Shown here: positions 42,883-52,101 of the stretch, in pieces
Numbering within the stretch: position 1 is the stretch's first letter
Layout: the number at the start of each line of letters is the position of its first letter
Origin: IDS-8 sp964607425
Lineage (GTDB): Bacteria; Pseudomonadota; Gammaproteobacteria; Steroidobacterales; Woeseiaceae
DNA length: 64,000 bases
Assembly: GCA_964607425.1 (NCBI GenBank)
Contig: CAZSKQ010000004.1
Location: forward strand, 1 to 64,000
Reading direction: 5' to 3'
Position numbers and translations under genes: made by a program
Notes under the pieces: generated by a model
What the model was told of the DNA's origin: nothing
Database searches by the model: none
Seen by the model: only the letters and a program-made list of their open reading frames with translations

Positions 42883-44121
42883 TCAGGCCCTCCGGGATAC
42901 CGGCACGGGGCGGCCGGGGCGCTCCGCGAGCTGCTGCACGATCCAGTCGACGTAACGCTTTTCCATGCGCTCCATCGTCGCGAACGGCCCGGGGCGGAAA
43001 TAGCGCGAGTTCACCCCCTTCCAGTTATTGACGATGATCTCCTTGTCCGCCAGGGTCGTTACGTGCCAGAGCCAGGTCAGCTCCTCGAGATCGTAGTCCT
43101 TGCCCTCGACTGCATCGCTGCGCACGAACCAGAAGATCTCGCAGACACAGTTCTCATGGTCGACGGCCTTGAAAACATACCCGACCACGTGATCGCTGTA
43201 TGCCAGCAGGAACGAGAACGGGCCGAAGCTGAAGTCCGACGCGCCGCCGTCGTAATCCTTGAGATTGCCGAGCAATGGCGCTACCGGTTCGCCGTTGCGG
43301 CTGCCGGTCTTGTAGCCTTCGAACAGCGCGGTGCGGCTGTAGCCGTAACCCTGTTCTCCCGGCCGGGCGTGCGTGTCCACGTAGTCGTGCTCGATGGACT
43401 TGAGCCCGCAGGCTTCGAACCGGCCCAGCATCTTGTCCTGCAGGCGATCGCGCTTGGCGGGATCGAGCATCAGCGTATGCATGCGCGCGTACTCGGGATG
43501 AGCCGTCGCGCAGTGGTAACACTCCTGGTAATTCTCTACAGCGAGCTTCCAGTTGGCTGCGATGGCGTAACTGCGTTTTGCCGCTACCTTCAGGTTTTCG
43601 AAACCGAACATCGCGAACGGCTCGGCCAGGTCACGCCGGGCGCCATCGAGCGAGGGCGGGTTTTCGCAAAAGCATACGAAGATGAGTCCACCCAGCACGT
43701 CGACGCTGACGGGGTGCAGGCCGTAGCTTTTCTTGTCGAAATTCTTTGGCATCGAGCGGGCGGCCGTCAGGTTGCCGTCGAGGTCGTACATCCAGCCGTG
43801 ATAGGGGCATTCGAACTTGCGCGTGCTGCCGCTTTCCTGCAGGCAGACGAGCGAGCCGCGGTGCCGGCACACGTTGGCGAACGCCTTGATCTTCCCGTCG
43901 GAGCTGCGCACCACGATGGCTGATTCCTTCCCCATCCGGGCGAGGAAGAAATCGCCCGGCTGCGGGATTTGCGAGGCATGGCCGGCGAGCAGCCAGTTGC
44001 GATTCAGGATGCGGTCTACTTCGAGTGCATAGATTTCCGGGTCGGTGTAAAACCGCCGCTCCAGCGGCATCCCGGGTTCATAGTCTGCGATGAGCTCGGC
44101 AATGGTTCTTGAGTCCTGCAT
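42883..44121 (-). CDS. Rieske oxygenase alpha subunit, possibly quaternary-ammonium type
   Basis: Predicted 412-residue ring-hydroxylating or demethylating oxygenase. The Rieske centre is C85xH87...C105xxH108 (CRHRG and CPYHGW). The mononuclear iron site is ENYQECYHCATAHPEY: two His, and Glu in place of the usual bridging Asp, as described for carnitine monooxygenase CntA. This suggests a substrate such as betaine, carnitine or choline-like amines rather than an arene. No reductase or ferredoxin gene lies nearby, so it must borrow electrons. Start at 44121 chosen by family N-terminus. The M20D gene lies upstream on the same strand. Confidence 0.9.
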   Translation of the reverse strand: MQDSRTIAELIADYEPGMPLERRFYTDPEIYALEVDRILNRNWLLAGHASQIPQPGDFFLARMGKESAIVVRSSDGKIKAFANVCRHRGSLVCLQESGSTRKFECPYHGWMYDLDGNLTAARSMPKNFDKKSYGLHPVSVDVLGGLIFVCFCENPPSLDGARRDLAEPFAMFGFENLKVAAKRSYAIAANWKLAVENYQECYHCATAHPEYARMHTLMLDPAKRDRLQDKMLGRFEACGLKSIEHDYVDTHARPGEQGYGYSRTALFEGYKTGSRNGEPVAPLLGNLKDYDGGASDFSFGPFSFLLAYSDHVVGYVFKAVDHENCVCEIFWFVRSDAVEGKDYDLEELTWLWHVTTLADKEIIVNNWKGVNSRYFRPGPFATMERMEKRYVDWIVQQLAERPGRPVPVSRRA

Positions 44122-44274
44122 GGCGATCCCAATCTTGTAAGTTGTCGCTTCTATAGCGAAAACACGACGATAGCACACGCGCCCGAGCCGGAAATCGGGA
44201 CCTTCACCATCTGAAACCCGGCCCGCCGGGGACCGCGCCGGCAGGGCTTTTGCGGCGCGTTGCCGCTAAAAAAT

Positions 44275-45579
44275 TTACAACGAATCGGCCGCCGCGGCGT
44301 AATCCAGCGCGAGGCCCACGAACGTGCGCACGCCGACGATCAGCGCATCTTCGTTTACGTAGAACAGCGGCGAATGATTGGATGCCGCTTCCCCCGCGGC
44401 GATACCTTCCTTATTGATGCCGAGCATCAGGAACAGGCCCGGGATGCGTTGCTCGAAATGCGCGAAGTCCTCCGCGCCCGTGATGAGTTCGTGTTCCCGC
44501 ACGTTGCCTTCGCCCGCGGCCCATTGCAGCGTCGGCATCATCTGTCCCAAAAGTTCCGGATCGTTGCCGGTAACCGGCGCATACGGGTCGATCGTCACGG
44601 TCGCCTCCGCACCCGAAGCCTGCGCCACCAGGTCAACGGTCTTCCTGAGCCGCGCATGCAGTTCTTCACGGACGCCCGCATCGAAAGTGCGGATGGTACC
44701 GAGCATGCTCACGTCGTCGGGAATGATGTTGCCGCGCACGCCGCCGCGAATGCTGCCGATGGTGATGACGGCCGGTCCGCGCGTAATGTCGAGCTGCCGG
44801 CTCGGGATGCCCTGCAGGGCCGTGACGATCTGGGCGGCGACGTAAATCGGGTCCACACCGTGCCACGGCGAAGACCCGTGCGTCTGCCGCCCGCGGATGT
44901 CGATGGCCAGGCTGTCGGAAGCCGCCATGAAACTGCCGGCCCGGTAGTGCAGGGTGCCGGGCGGCCCGGGCCACGCGTGCAGCCCGAAGATCGCCTCGGG
45001 CGGATTGGGCCCGTCGAGCACGCCTTCCTCGATCATCAGGGCAGCTCCGCCTTGCTCGCCGGCGGGCGCACCTTCTTCGGCAGGCTGGAAGACGAACTTG
45101 ACGGTGCCCGCGAGCTGGTCACGATGCGCCGCGAGAATCTCGGCCGCGCCCATCAGCATGGCGACGTGCGTGTCATGGCCGCAGGCGTGCATCACGTAGA
45201 CTTCCTCGCCGTTGTATTCGCCTTTAACCTGCGACGCGAAGGGCAGGCCGGTCTGCTCGCGCACCGGCAGCGCGTCCATGTCGGCACGCAGCGCAATCAC
45301 AGGCCCCGGCTTGCCGCCCACGAGGGTCCCGACCACGCCGGTGTGGGCGATCCCGGTTTCGACCGCGTCGAGATCGAGCGCGCGGAGGTGGTCCGCGACT
45401 TTCGCGGCCGTGCGGAATTCCCGGTTGGACAACTCGGGGTGCTGGTGAATGTCGCGCCGCCAGGCGATAACCCGTGGTTCGATAGCCTGGAAGGCCTGCT
45501 CGAGCCCAAGCCGGCCGTCCTGCGCCTGGGCGCCGGCCGCCGTGCAAAGAGCCGAAAGAATCAGCAGATAGCGGTGCAT
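44275..45579 (-). CDS. M20D family amidohydrolase, secreted
   Basis: Predicted 434-residue exported enzyme of the M20D group (N-acyl-amino-acid or hippurate-type amidohydrolases). It has a signal peptide ending AGAQA. Zinc-binding motifs are visible: RRDIHQHPELSNRE, LRADMDALPV, HACGHDTHVAMLMG, FQPAEEG, and a C-terminal NHSPLFYVNED. The GGGGGA sequence upstream supports the ATG at 45579; an open frame extends much further upstream but through non-coding and divergent sequence. It is divergent from the PQQ-type sugar dehydrogenase gene. Confidence 0.9.
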   Translation of the reverse strand: MHRYLLILSALCTAAGAQAQDGRLGLEQAFQAIEPRVIAWRRDIHQHPELSNREFRTAAKVADHLRALDLDAVETGIAHTGVVGTLVGGKPGPVIALRADMDALPVREQTGLPFASQVKGEYNGEEVYVMHACGHDTHVAMLMGAAEILAAHRDQLAGTVKFVFQPAEEGAPAGEQGGAALMIEEGVLDGPNPPEAIFGLHAWPGPPGTLHYRAGSFMAASDSLAIDIRGRQTHGSSPWHGVDPIYVAAQIVTALQGIPSRQLDITRGPAVITIGSIRGGVRGNIIPDDVSMLGTIRTFDAGVREELHARLRKTVDLVAQASGAEATVTIDPYAPVTGNDPELLGQMMPTLQWAAGEGNVREHELITGAEDFAHFEQRIPGLFLMLGINKEGIAAGEAASNHSPLFYVNEDALIVGVRTFVGLALDYAAAADSL

Positions 45580-45715
45580 GCGGAAATCCCCCTTGCCGGT
45601 TTTCGTCGACTGTACCGCAAATGGCCCGCCGCCGGCTGCGTGGCCTTTGCATTGCACTTTGCAAGCCTTCTGCAGTCCATTACGCTGGAACCAGGCACGT
45701 ACGGGGGACACGACG

Positions 45716-46963
45716 ATGCAGTACCTGAATGGCTTCGGCAGGCTGGTGCTTCTCTGGAGTGCACTTGCGCTTGCTGCCTGTGACGGCACGTCGGCTACGT
45801 TCAATCCGCCGGGCGATCCGGGTCCCGCACCGCCGGACGATCCGCAACCGCCGGCGGAGCCACCCCCGATTGCCGTAGAGCGGGTCTTCCAGCAGCTCGC
45901 ATTCGTCCAGCCGCTACTGGCGCTGCAGGCGCCCGGCGATGACACCCGCTGGTTCGTGGTCGAGAAGGGCGGGACCGTGCGCGTGTTTCCGAACGATCCC
46001 GATGCCGCGGTCGACGATGTCCGGGTCTTCGCGGATCTCGAAGGGCGGGTCAATTCCTCGTTCAGCGAGTCCGGGCTTCTCGGCATGGCTTTTCACCCGG
46101 ATTTTACCGTTAACGGCGAGGTCTTTCTCTCGTATACCCGCACGGGAACGGGCGCGCCGCTAGAGTCCGTCGTGTCGCGATTCACGGTCGCGGATAACGG
46201 GAGCCTGGATGTGTCTTTCGAAGACATCATCCTGACGGTTACCCAGCCCAATACCAACCACAACGGCGGCAACATCGTGTTCGGTCCCGACGGATTCCTT
46301 TATATCGGGCTGGGCGACGGCGGCGGAGCCGGCGACCCGGGCGGCAACGGGCAGGACACCACGACCCTGCTCGGGTCGGTGCTGCGCATCGACGTCGACA
46401 CGGCGTCGCCTTACGCCATTCCCCCCGACAATCCGTTCGCGAATAACCCGGAGTGCTTCCAGGCGGTCAATGCGACCGACTGCCCTGAGATCTTCGCCTG
46501 GGGGTTCCGCAATCCCTGGCGCTTCAGCTTCGATCGCGAGACCGGTGAGCTGTGGCTCGGCGACGTGGGGCAGAACGCCTGGGAAGAGGTCGACCTTGTC
46601 GAACTGAGCGGCAACTACGGCTGGAACCAGCGCGAGGGCGCGCATTGCTTCGAGCCGCAGGAAGGTTGCAGCATCGACAACATCGACCCGATCGCCGAAT
46701 ACGGTCACGACCTCGGCAATTCGATCACCGGCGGCTACATGTACCGGGGCAGCGCCATCCCGGACCTTGCCGGGTTCTACCTGTTCGCTGACTTCGGTTC
46801 CGGGCGCATCTGGGCAATCTCCTCCGCGAGCGAGCAGGGTACGGAGCCTGACGAGTTGCTGGCCACCGGGCTCAATATCGCCTCCTTTGCCGAAAGCAAC
46901 TCGGGCGAGCTGTTCATCGTGGATCTTTCGACCGGCACGATGCATCGTATAGTGGCCTTGTAG
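45716..46963 (+). CDS. PQQ-dependent sugar dehydrogenase family protein, lipoprotein
   Basis: Predicted 415-residue lipoprotein (LALAAC, Cys22) of the glucose/sorbosone dehydrogenase beta-propeller family. A proline-rich linker (about 32-48) precedes the propeller. Family signatures are ESGLLGMAFHPDF, TQPNTNHNGGNIVFGPDGFL then YIGLGDGGGAGDP, EIFAWGFRNPWRFSFD and LWLGDVGQNAWEEV. Whether PQQ is used cannot be decided from sequence. Upstream ATGs in the same frame are rejected in favour of the one that begins a lipoprotein signal. Confidence 0.9.
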   Translation: MQYLNGFGRLVLLWSALALAACDGTSATFNPPGDPGPAPPDDPQPPAEPPPIAVERVFQQLAFVQPLLALQAPGDDTRWFVVEKGGTVRVFPNDPDAAVDDVRVFADLEGRVNSSFSESGLLGMAFHPDFTVNGEVFLSYTRTGTGAPLESVVSRFTVADNGSLDVSFEDIILTVTQPNTNHNGGNIVFGPDGFLYIGLGDGGGAGDPGGNGQDTTTLLGSVLRIDVDTASPYAIPPDNPFANNPECFQAVNATDCPEIFAWGFRNPWRFSFDRETGELWLGDVGQNAWEEVDLVELSGNYGWNQREGAHCFEPQEGCSIDNIDPIAEYGHDLGNSITGGYMYRGSAIPDLAGFYLFADFGSGRIWAISSASEQGTEPDELLATGLNIASFAESNSGELFIVDLSTGTMHRIVAL

Positions 46964-47136
46964 CCGCGCAAACCAGAGCCCCGCGGCGGCTCCGTTGCAT
47001 CATGCGGAATGCGCGTGTTGGCAGGGCTGGGGCCGCGTCGCCCACATGCCGGATGCGTTATTGCCGCGCGTCCGTCTTATGCATTACCCTCCGCCGCTTC
47101 GCGCCTACGAGAAGTCCAAAGAGAGGGAGCCCGCGC

Positions 47137-48813
47137 ATGAGCCCCAGTTCCGATATCGAACTTGCCCGTTCCGCCAGGCTCCTGCCCATCCAGGAGATCG
47201 GCAAGAAGCTCGGGCTGTCCAGCGACCTGCTCGTTCCCTATGGCCATGACAAGGCCAAGATCGACTACCGGGTGTTCAGGAACGCCTCCAGCCGGGAAGA
47301 CGGCAAGCTGATCCTCGTGACCGCGGTGTCGCCGACCCCCGCCGGGGAGGGCAAGACCACGACCACCGTCGGCCTGGGAGACGGGCTCAACCACATCGGC
47401 AAGAACGCGGCGATCTGCCTGCGCGAGCCGAGCCTCGGTCCCTGCTTCGGCATGAAAGGCGGGGCCGCCGGCGGCGGGCGCGCCCAGGTCGTGCCGATGA
47501 CCGACATCAACCTGCACTTCACCGGGGATTTTCACGCCATTGGTGCCGCGCACAACCTGCTGGCGGCGCTGGTCGACAACCATATCCATTGGGACAACGC
47601 GCTGAACATCGACCCTCGCCGCATCACCTGGCGGCGCGTCGTCGACATGAACGATCGCGCGCTGCGCAATATCGTGATCGGCCTCGGCGGTACGCCGCAC
47701 GGTGTGCCGCGCGAAAGCGGTTATGACATCACGGTGGCGTCGGAGATCATGGCGATCTTCTGCCTGGCCATCGATCTCGAGGACCTCGAGCGGCGCCTCG
47801 GCAACATCGTCATCGGCTACACCTACGACCAGAAGCCGGTAACGGTGAGCCAGCTGAATGCCCAGGGCGCCATGACCGCGCTCCTGCGGGATGCGTTCCT
47901 GCCGAATCTCGTGCAGACGATGGAGAACAACCCGGCGTTCATGCACGGGGGGCCGTTTGCCAACATCGCGCACGGCTGCAATTCCGTGATCGCCACCAAG
48001 ACCGCCCTCAAGCTCTCCGATTACGTCGTCACCGAAGCAGGATTCGGCGCCGACCTCGGTGCCGAGAAATTTTTCGACATCAAATGCCGCAAAGCCGGCT
48101 TACGGCCGGCGGCGGTCGTGCTCGTCGCGACCGTGCGCGCGCTCAAGATGCACGGCGGCGTGCCGAAGGACGAGCTCACGCCGGAGAATGTGGCGGCCGT
48201 CAGGAAGGGTTGCGAAAACCTGGGCCAGCACCTGCGCAATCTCGGCAACTTTGGCGTGCCGGTGGCGGTCGGCATCAATCACTTCTCGCACGACACGCAG
48301 GCGGAGCTCGATGCGGTGAGCGAGTATGCCGCGGAGTTCGGGGTCGAGACGCACGTCTGCCGGCACTGGGCCGAGGGCGGCAAGGGTACCGCGAGCCTGG
48401 CGCGCCACCTGGTCGAGCTGACGGAGGGGCACGCGCCGCAGTTCCGCACGCTCTACGACGACGACATGCCGCTATGGGACAAGGTGCGGCACATTGCCCG
48501 CACCATTTACGGCGCCGAGGACATCACCGCCGACAAGAAAGTGCGGGACCAGTTCGCGCAGTTCCAGGCGCAGGGCTACGGCACGTACCCGATCTGCATG
48601 GCAAAGACCCAGTACAGCTTCTCGACCGACCCGAACCTGCTCGGCGCACCGAAAGGGCACATGGTGCCGATTCGCGAGATACGCCTCGCCGCCGGCGCCG
48701 AGTTCGTGGTGGTGGTCTGCGGCGCGATCATGACCATGCCCGGACTGCCGCGGAGGCCGGCCGCCGACCAGATCCACGTCAACGCGGAAGGGCAGATCGA
48801 GGGCCTGTTCTAG
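47137..48813 (+). CDS. fhs: Formate--tetrahydrofolate ligase
   Basis: Predicted 558-residue cytosolic enzyme joining formate to tetrahydrofolate with ATP, feeding one-carbon metabolism. The N-terminal region LLPIQEIGKKLGLSSDLLVP, the P-loop PTPAGEGKTTTTVGL, EPSLGPCFGMKGGAAGGG and the DINLHFTGDFHAI segment are diagnostic. Length matches the family (about 556). GAGAGGGAG precedes the ATG at 47137. The stop overlaps the convergent arfB gene by four bases. fhs is patchily distributed in gammaproteobacteria. Confidence 0.97.
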   Translation: MSPSSDIELARSARLLPIQEIGKKLGLSSDLLVPYGHDKAKIDYRVFRNASSREDGKLILVTAVSPTPAGEGKTTTTVGLGDGLNHIGKNAAICLREPSLGPCFGMKGGAAGGGRAQVVPMTDINLHFTGDFHAIGAAHNLLAALVDNHIHWDNALNIDPRRITWRRVVDMNDRALRNIVIGLGGTPHGVPRESGYDITVASEIMAIFCLAIDLEDLERRLGNIVIGYTYDQKPVTVSQLNAQGAMTALLRDAFLPNLVQTMENNPAFMHGGPFANIAHGCNSVIATKTALKLSDYVVTEAGFGADLGAEKFFDIKCRKAGLRPAAVVLVATVRALKMHGGVPKDELTPENVAAVRKGCENLGQHLRNLGNFGVPVAVGINHFSHDTQAELDAVSEYAAEFGVETHVCRHWAEGGKGTASLARHLVELTEGHAPQFRTLYDDDMPLWDKVRHIARTIYGAEDITADKKVRDQFAQFQAQGYGTYPICMAKTQYSFSTDPNLLGAPKGHMVPIREIRLAAGAEFVVVVCGAIMTMPGLPRRPAADQIHVNAEGQIEGLF

Positions 48814-49223
48814 GTCACTTTGCCGCGGAACTGCTTCAAGCGGCTGCGGTGGGCCTTGTCTTCCAGGCGCCGTGCCTGCGCCTGCCGGCCGGGTTTCGTG
48901 GGCACGCGTTTCTTCGGTGCGTGTAACGCCTTCCCGATCAACGTGGCGAGCCGCGCCAGGGCATCTTCGCGGTTGCGGTCCCGGCTGCGGAACCGCTGGG
49001 CCTTGATGACAATGACGCCATCCGCCGAGATGCGGCGATCCGCGAGCTTCAGCAGGCGCGCCCGCACCTCAACCGGCAACGCCGCCGATGCCTGCGCGTC
49101 GAAGCGCAGGTGGACCGCGGTGGCGACCTTGTTGACGTTCTGGCCGCCGGCACCCTGCGCCCGCACGGCCGACAACTCGATCTCGTCGCCTGGAATGATT
49201 ATGTCGTCGGATATCTTCAGCAT
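48810..49223 (-). CDS. arfB: Alternative ribosome-rescue factor ArfB
   Basis: Predicted 137-residue peptidyl-tRNA hydrolase (YaeJ) that releases ribosomes stalled on broken mRNA. The catalytic motif AQGAGGQNVNK carries GGQ; a basic C-terminal tail (about 105-137, rich in Lys/Arg) inserts in the mRNA channel. Length matches E. coli ArfB (140). The stop overlaps the convergent fhs stop. Confidence 0.95.
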   Translation of the reverse strand: MLKISDDIIIPGDEIELSAVRAQGAGGQNVNKVATAVHLRFDAQASAALPVEVRARLLKLADRRISADGVIVIKAQRFRSRDRNREDALARLATLIGKALHAPKKRVPTKPGRQAQARRLEDKAHRSRLKQFRGKVT

Positions 49224-49397
49224 GGCGGCGTGTCACACGTACGGATGATGGGAGCAGGACCCACCAATGGTCGCATTTTGCCCTGACCGGTTCCGCAGGG
49301 AAGCGGGTTTGTTACCCGCCGGGTTGCTGGATTATGACCGACGGGAGCGCGCAATATTCGCTGATCGGCCGCAGCGGTGCGGCGGAGAGAGCGGCGC

Positions 49398-50750
49398 GTG
49401 AAACACCTCTATCATGACGACTTGTATCGGTTCGCGGAACCGCAGCCGTCGTGGTGGGAGGCGACGGCCGGGGAGGTCCGGCCGCGGGCGGAGCCACTGA
49501 CGGGCGACGAGCGCTGCGAGGTGGCGATCATCGGCGGCGGCTACACCGGCCTCAGCGCCGCCCTGCATCTTTGCAAGCGGCACGGCATCGAGGCGCGCGT
49601 GCTCGAAGCCGGGCACATCGGCTGGGGCGCTTCCGGGCGCAATGCCGGTTTCTGCGGCATCGGCGGCACGTCGCTGTCCCTGCCGCGCATGCTCCGCAAA
49701 TACGGGCTGGAGGATACGCGGTGCTTTTACCGCTCGCAGGTCGAGGCGATCGAACTGGTGCGAGCCATCATCGACGAGGAAGGCATCGCGGCCGAAACGA
49801 CCGGAGAAACGGAGCTCGCGATCGCGCATTCCAGGCGCGCCTTCGAAGAGCTGCGGCGGCATGCGGAGCGGCAGCACGAACTGCTCGGTCTCGACACGGT
49901 AGCCTTATCGGCCGCGGCCTTCCGGGAGCGGTACTTCGATGCGGCCGGCATTCACGGCGCCGTATTGCAGCGGCCCTGCTTCGTGCTACACCCCTTGCGC
50001 TACCAGCTCGGCCTCGCGGCCGCGGCGGTCCGTGCCGGCGCCATGCTCCACTCCTCGAGCGAGGTGCTCGAATGGCGGCGCGAAGGCGGCGGCCACATCC
50101 TGGTGACGGCGGGCGGCCGCCTGCGCTGCCGGCGGGTGATCCTTGCCGGTAACGGTTTCATGCCGGAGTGCCTGCACCCCGGCTTCCACGGCCGGCCCCT
50201 GCCGATGATCAGCGCGATCGTCGTGACGCGGCCCCTGCGCGACGACGAGCTCGCCGCGCAAGGCTGGCGGACAGCGAACCCGGCGGTGACGTCGCGCCAT
50301 ATCCTGAACTACTTCCGCCTGCTGCCGGACAAACGGTTCCTCTTCGGCGGGCGCGGCCATTCGCGGGGCGACCGGGCGGGCGCCGCCGCCAACTACGGCG
50401 CGCTGGCCGACGGGCTGCGGCAGCTGTTCCCGTCCTGGCGCGACGTGTCGATCGAATACCGCTGGCACGGGCTGATCTGCCTCACGCGGCGGCTGGTCCC
50501 GAGCATCGGGCGGCTGCCGCACGACCGGAGCGTGTTCTTTGCCTACGGCTATCACGGCAACGGGGTCAACACCGCCACCTGGAGCGGCGCGCGGCTTGCC
50601 GAGTGGCTGGCATCCGGGCGCTCGCGCGCCCCGGAATCGGTGCCGGGGATGATGCAGGGTCTCTCGCCGCGGTTCCCGGTGCCGGCGCTGCGGCTGTATT
50701 ACCTGCAGGCGCGACTCGGGGTCTTTCGCCTGCAGGATTCGCTCGGGTGA
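49398..50750 (+). CDS. FAD-dependent oxidoreductase, DAO family (PuuB/OrdL-like)
   Basis: Predicted 450-residue flavoenzyme. The dinucleotide-binding motif CEVAIIGGGYTGLSAALHL lies at about 42-60, and GAGHIGWGASGRNAGFC-type sequence follows, typical of gamma-glutamylputrescine or related amine oxidases. The C-terminal GYHGNGVNTATWSGARLAE matches the FAD-binding end. Substrate not determined. GTG at 49398 is preceded by GGAGAGAGCGG; a GTG at 49377 is an alternative. The Trp-rich N-terminus (PSWWEATA) is typical of the subgroup. Confidence 0.87.
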   Translation: MKHLYHDDLYRFAEPQPSWWEATAGEVRPRAEPLTGDERCEVAIIGGGYTGLSAALHLCKRHGIEARVLEAGHIGWGASGRNAGFCGIGGTSLSLPRMLRKYGLEDTRCFYRSQVEAIELVRAIIDEEGIAAETTGETELAIAHSRRAFEELRRHAERQHELLGLDTVALSAAAFRERYFDAAGIHGAVLQRPCFVLHPLRYQLGLAAAAVRAGAMLHSSSEVLEWRREGGGHILVTAGGRLRCRRVILAGNGFMPECLHPGFHGRPLPMISAIVVTRPLRDDELAAQGWRTANPAVTSRHILNYFRLLPDKRFLFGGRGHSRGDRAGAAANYGALADGLRQLFPSWRDVSIEYRWHGLICLTRRLVPSIGRLPHDRSVFFAYGYHGNGVNTATWSGARLAEWLASGRSRAPESVPGMMQGLSPRFPVPALRLYYLQARLGVFRLQDSLG

Positions 50751-50919
50751 CCGCCATGACCGTGAACCCGGTCACGACGCGCCGGATGCGCGACAGCCAT
50801 CATCGCCAATGTCATGTCACACCAGCTCATCGTTCTTGATAATCGGGGGAAGCTCGCTGACAATCCCCGCCGGCCACTGATGCGGCCGCAGAAGATCAGC
50901 AACAGATGGACCTGCCGCA

Positions 50920-51438
50920 ATGATTCTCTTTCGACCGCTGCTGTTCTCCATCCTGGCCCTGGCATGTGCCGCCTGCAACGGCCCGGCGTCCGGGACCGGG
51001 GCGGCGAGCGGCAAGGCGGAGGCGCCGTTCGTCACGGCAGCGAACCTGGGCGAGCAGGTCGTGCTGCCGGCGGCCGACTACCTCGAGTTACCCCGCTACC
51101 GCGACGCCAGCGTCAAGTACGGCCGTCACCTCGCGATGCAATGCCGCAGCTGCCATACCTTCGGGCAGGGCGAATCCGGCTCGTTGGGGCCTGGATTGTA
51201 CGGGCTGTTCGGCCGGCCTGCCGGCTCGCTGGACGGCTATCCCTATTCACCGGCGCTGGCCGCCGGTGGCTTCTACTGGACCCCGAGGGCACTCGATGCC
51301 TGGCTGGCGCAACCTTCCCGTTTCCTGCCGGGCAACAGCATGGCGTATGCCGGGCTGCGCAAGCAGGACGATCGCGACGCCCTGATTGCCGCACTGCTGC
51401 GCCTTACCGAGCCGCCCGCCGAGGCCGGGGATGGATAA
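50920..51438 (+). CDS. Cytochrome c family lipoprotein
   Basis: Predicted 172-residue lipoprotein (LACAAC, Cys19) with one c-type haem site CRSCHTFGQGE. The rest resembles small soluble cytochromes c: LGPGLYGLFGRPAGS after the haem motif and PGNSMAYAGL providing the axial Met. It is likely an electron carrier anchored in the envelope, perhaps for the neighbouring flavoenzyme, but this is inference. It overlaps the next gene by eight bases. Confidence 0.88.
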   Translation: MILFRPLLFSILALACAACNGPASGTGAASGKAEAPFVTAANLGEQVVLPAADYLELPRYRDASVKYGRHLAMQCRSCHTFGQGESGSLGPGLYGLFGRPAGSLDGYPYSPALAAGGFYWTPRALDAWLAQPSRFLPGNSMAYAGLRKQDDRDALIAALLRLTEPPAEAGDG

Positions 51439-51967
51439 ACCGGCCGCGGCACCGGCGGTAATCCCTGCCATGAGCTACGAACCCGACGCGGCAAGCGCCG
51501 TGACCGATGCCAAACGGCGCGAGCCCGGCGAAAGCCGGATGCTGCCGGACCGGCGCGTGCTCTCCTGGCGCACCTTCGTCTTTGGTTACCTGCGATCCCG
51601 CCGCCTCGGGCATCGCCGGGGGACGGAACGCGACGGCGTGTTCAGCGACCGGCATCATCCCTGGCTGTTTTTCCTGGCGACCGGCATCATGCTGCTCTCC
51701 ACCGCCGACGCTTTCCTGACGCTGGAGCTGTTGAACAAAGGTGCGATCGAGGTCAATCCGGTAATGGCCCTGATGCTGGAGCACGGTGATATCGCCTTCG
51801 CGGCAAGCAAGATGCTGCTGACCGGCGCCGGGATTCTCGTCCTCGTGTTCGTGGCCCGCCTGCGGCTTTTCAACTTAATGCGCACCGGCCTGTTCCTGAC
51901 TCTTTTCTTCAGCGTTTACGCCTGTCTCGTGTGCTACCAGGCCGTCGCGCTGATGCACGCGCACTGA
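51431..51967 (+). CDS. DUF5658 domain membrane protein
   Basis: Predicted 178-residue protein: an N-terminal soluble part of about 75 residues, then three or four helices of the DUF5658 family with STADAFLTLELLNKGAIEVNP as its signature. Function unknown. The ATG at 51431 overlaps the cytochrome gene, suggesting cotranscription and a possible functional link. Confidence 0.82.
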   Translation: MDKPAAAPAVIPAMSYEPDAASAVTDAKRREPGESRMLPDRRVLSWRTFVFGYLRSRRLGHRRGTERDGVFSDRHHPWLFFLATGIMLLSTADAFLTLELLNKGAIEVNPVMALMLEHGDIAFAASKMLLTGAGILVLVFVARLRLFNLMRTGLFLTLFFSVYACLVCYQAVALMHAH

Positions 51968-51991
51968 GTGCGGGCGTTTTCCGGGCCTCGG

Positions 51992-52020
51992 GCGACAGGC
52001 ATGCGCGCTTACGTTACACT
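51992..52020 (+). promoter_or_regulatory. Possible promoter of sucA
   Basis: GCGACA at 51992-51997 and TACACT at 52015-52020 are separated by 17 bases, each matching four of six sigma-70 consensus positions. They sit about 80 bases before the sucA start. Confidence 0.35.
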
Positions 52021-52101
52021 ACGCTCCCGGTTTTCGGTTGATAGCACCTCCATCGAACCTTTTCGGATTCGGAACAGCAGGTTTCGCGGATTTTTTGCGC
52101 C

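Noticed and set aside
44220..44280. A hairpin and A-rich run downstream of the M20D gene as a terminator
   Set aside because: The stem GCGGC/GCCGC is followed by A rather than T on the transcribed minus strand, so it does not match an intrinsic terminator in that direction.
46964..47136. A leader regulatory RNA upstream of fhs
   Set aside because: The stretch is short and shows no recognisable aptamer or attenuator structure.
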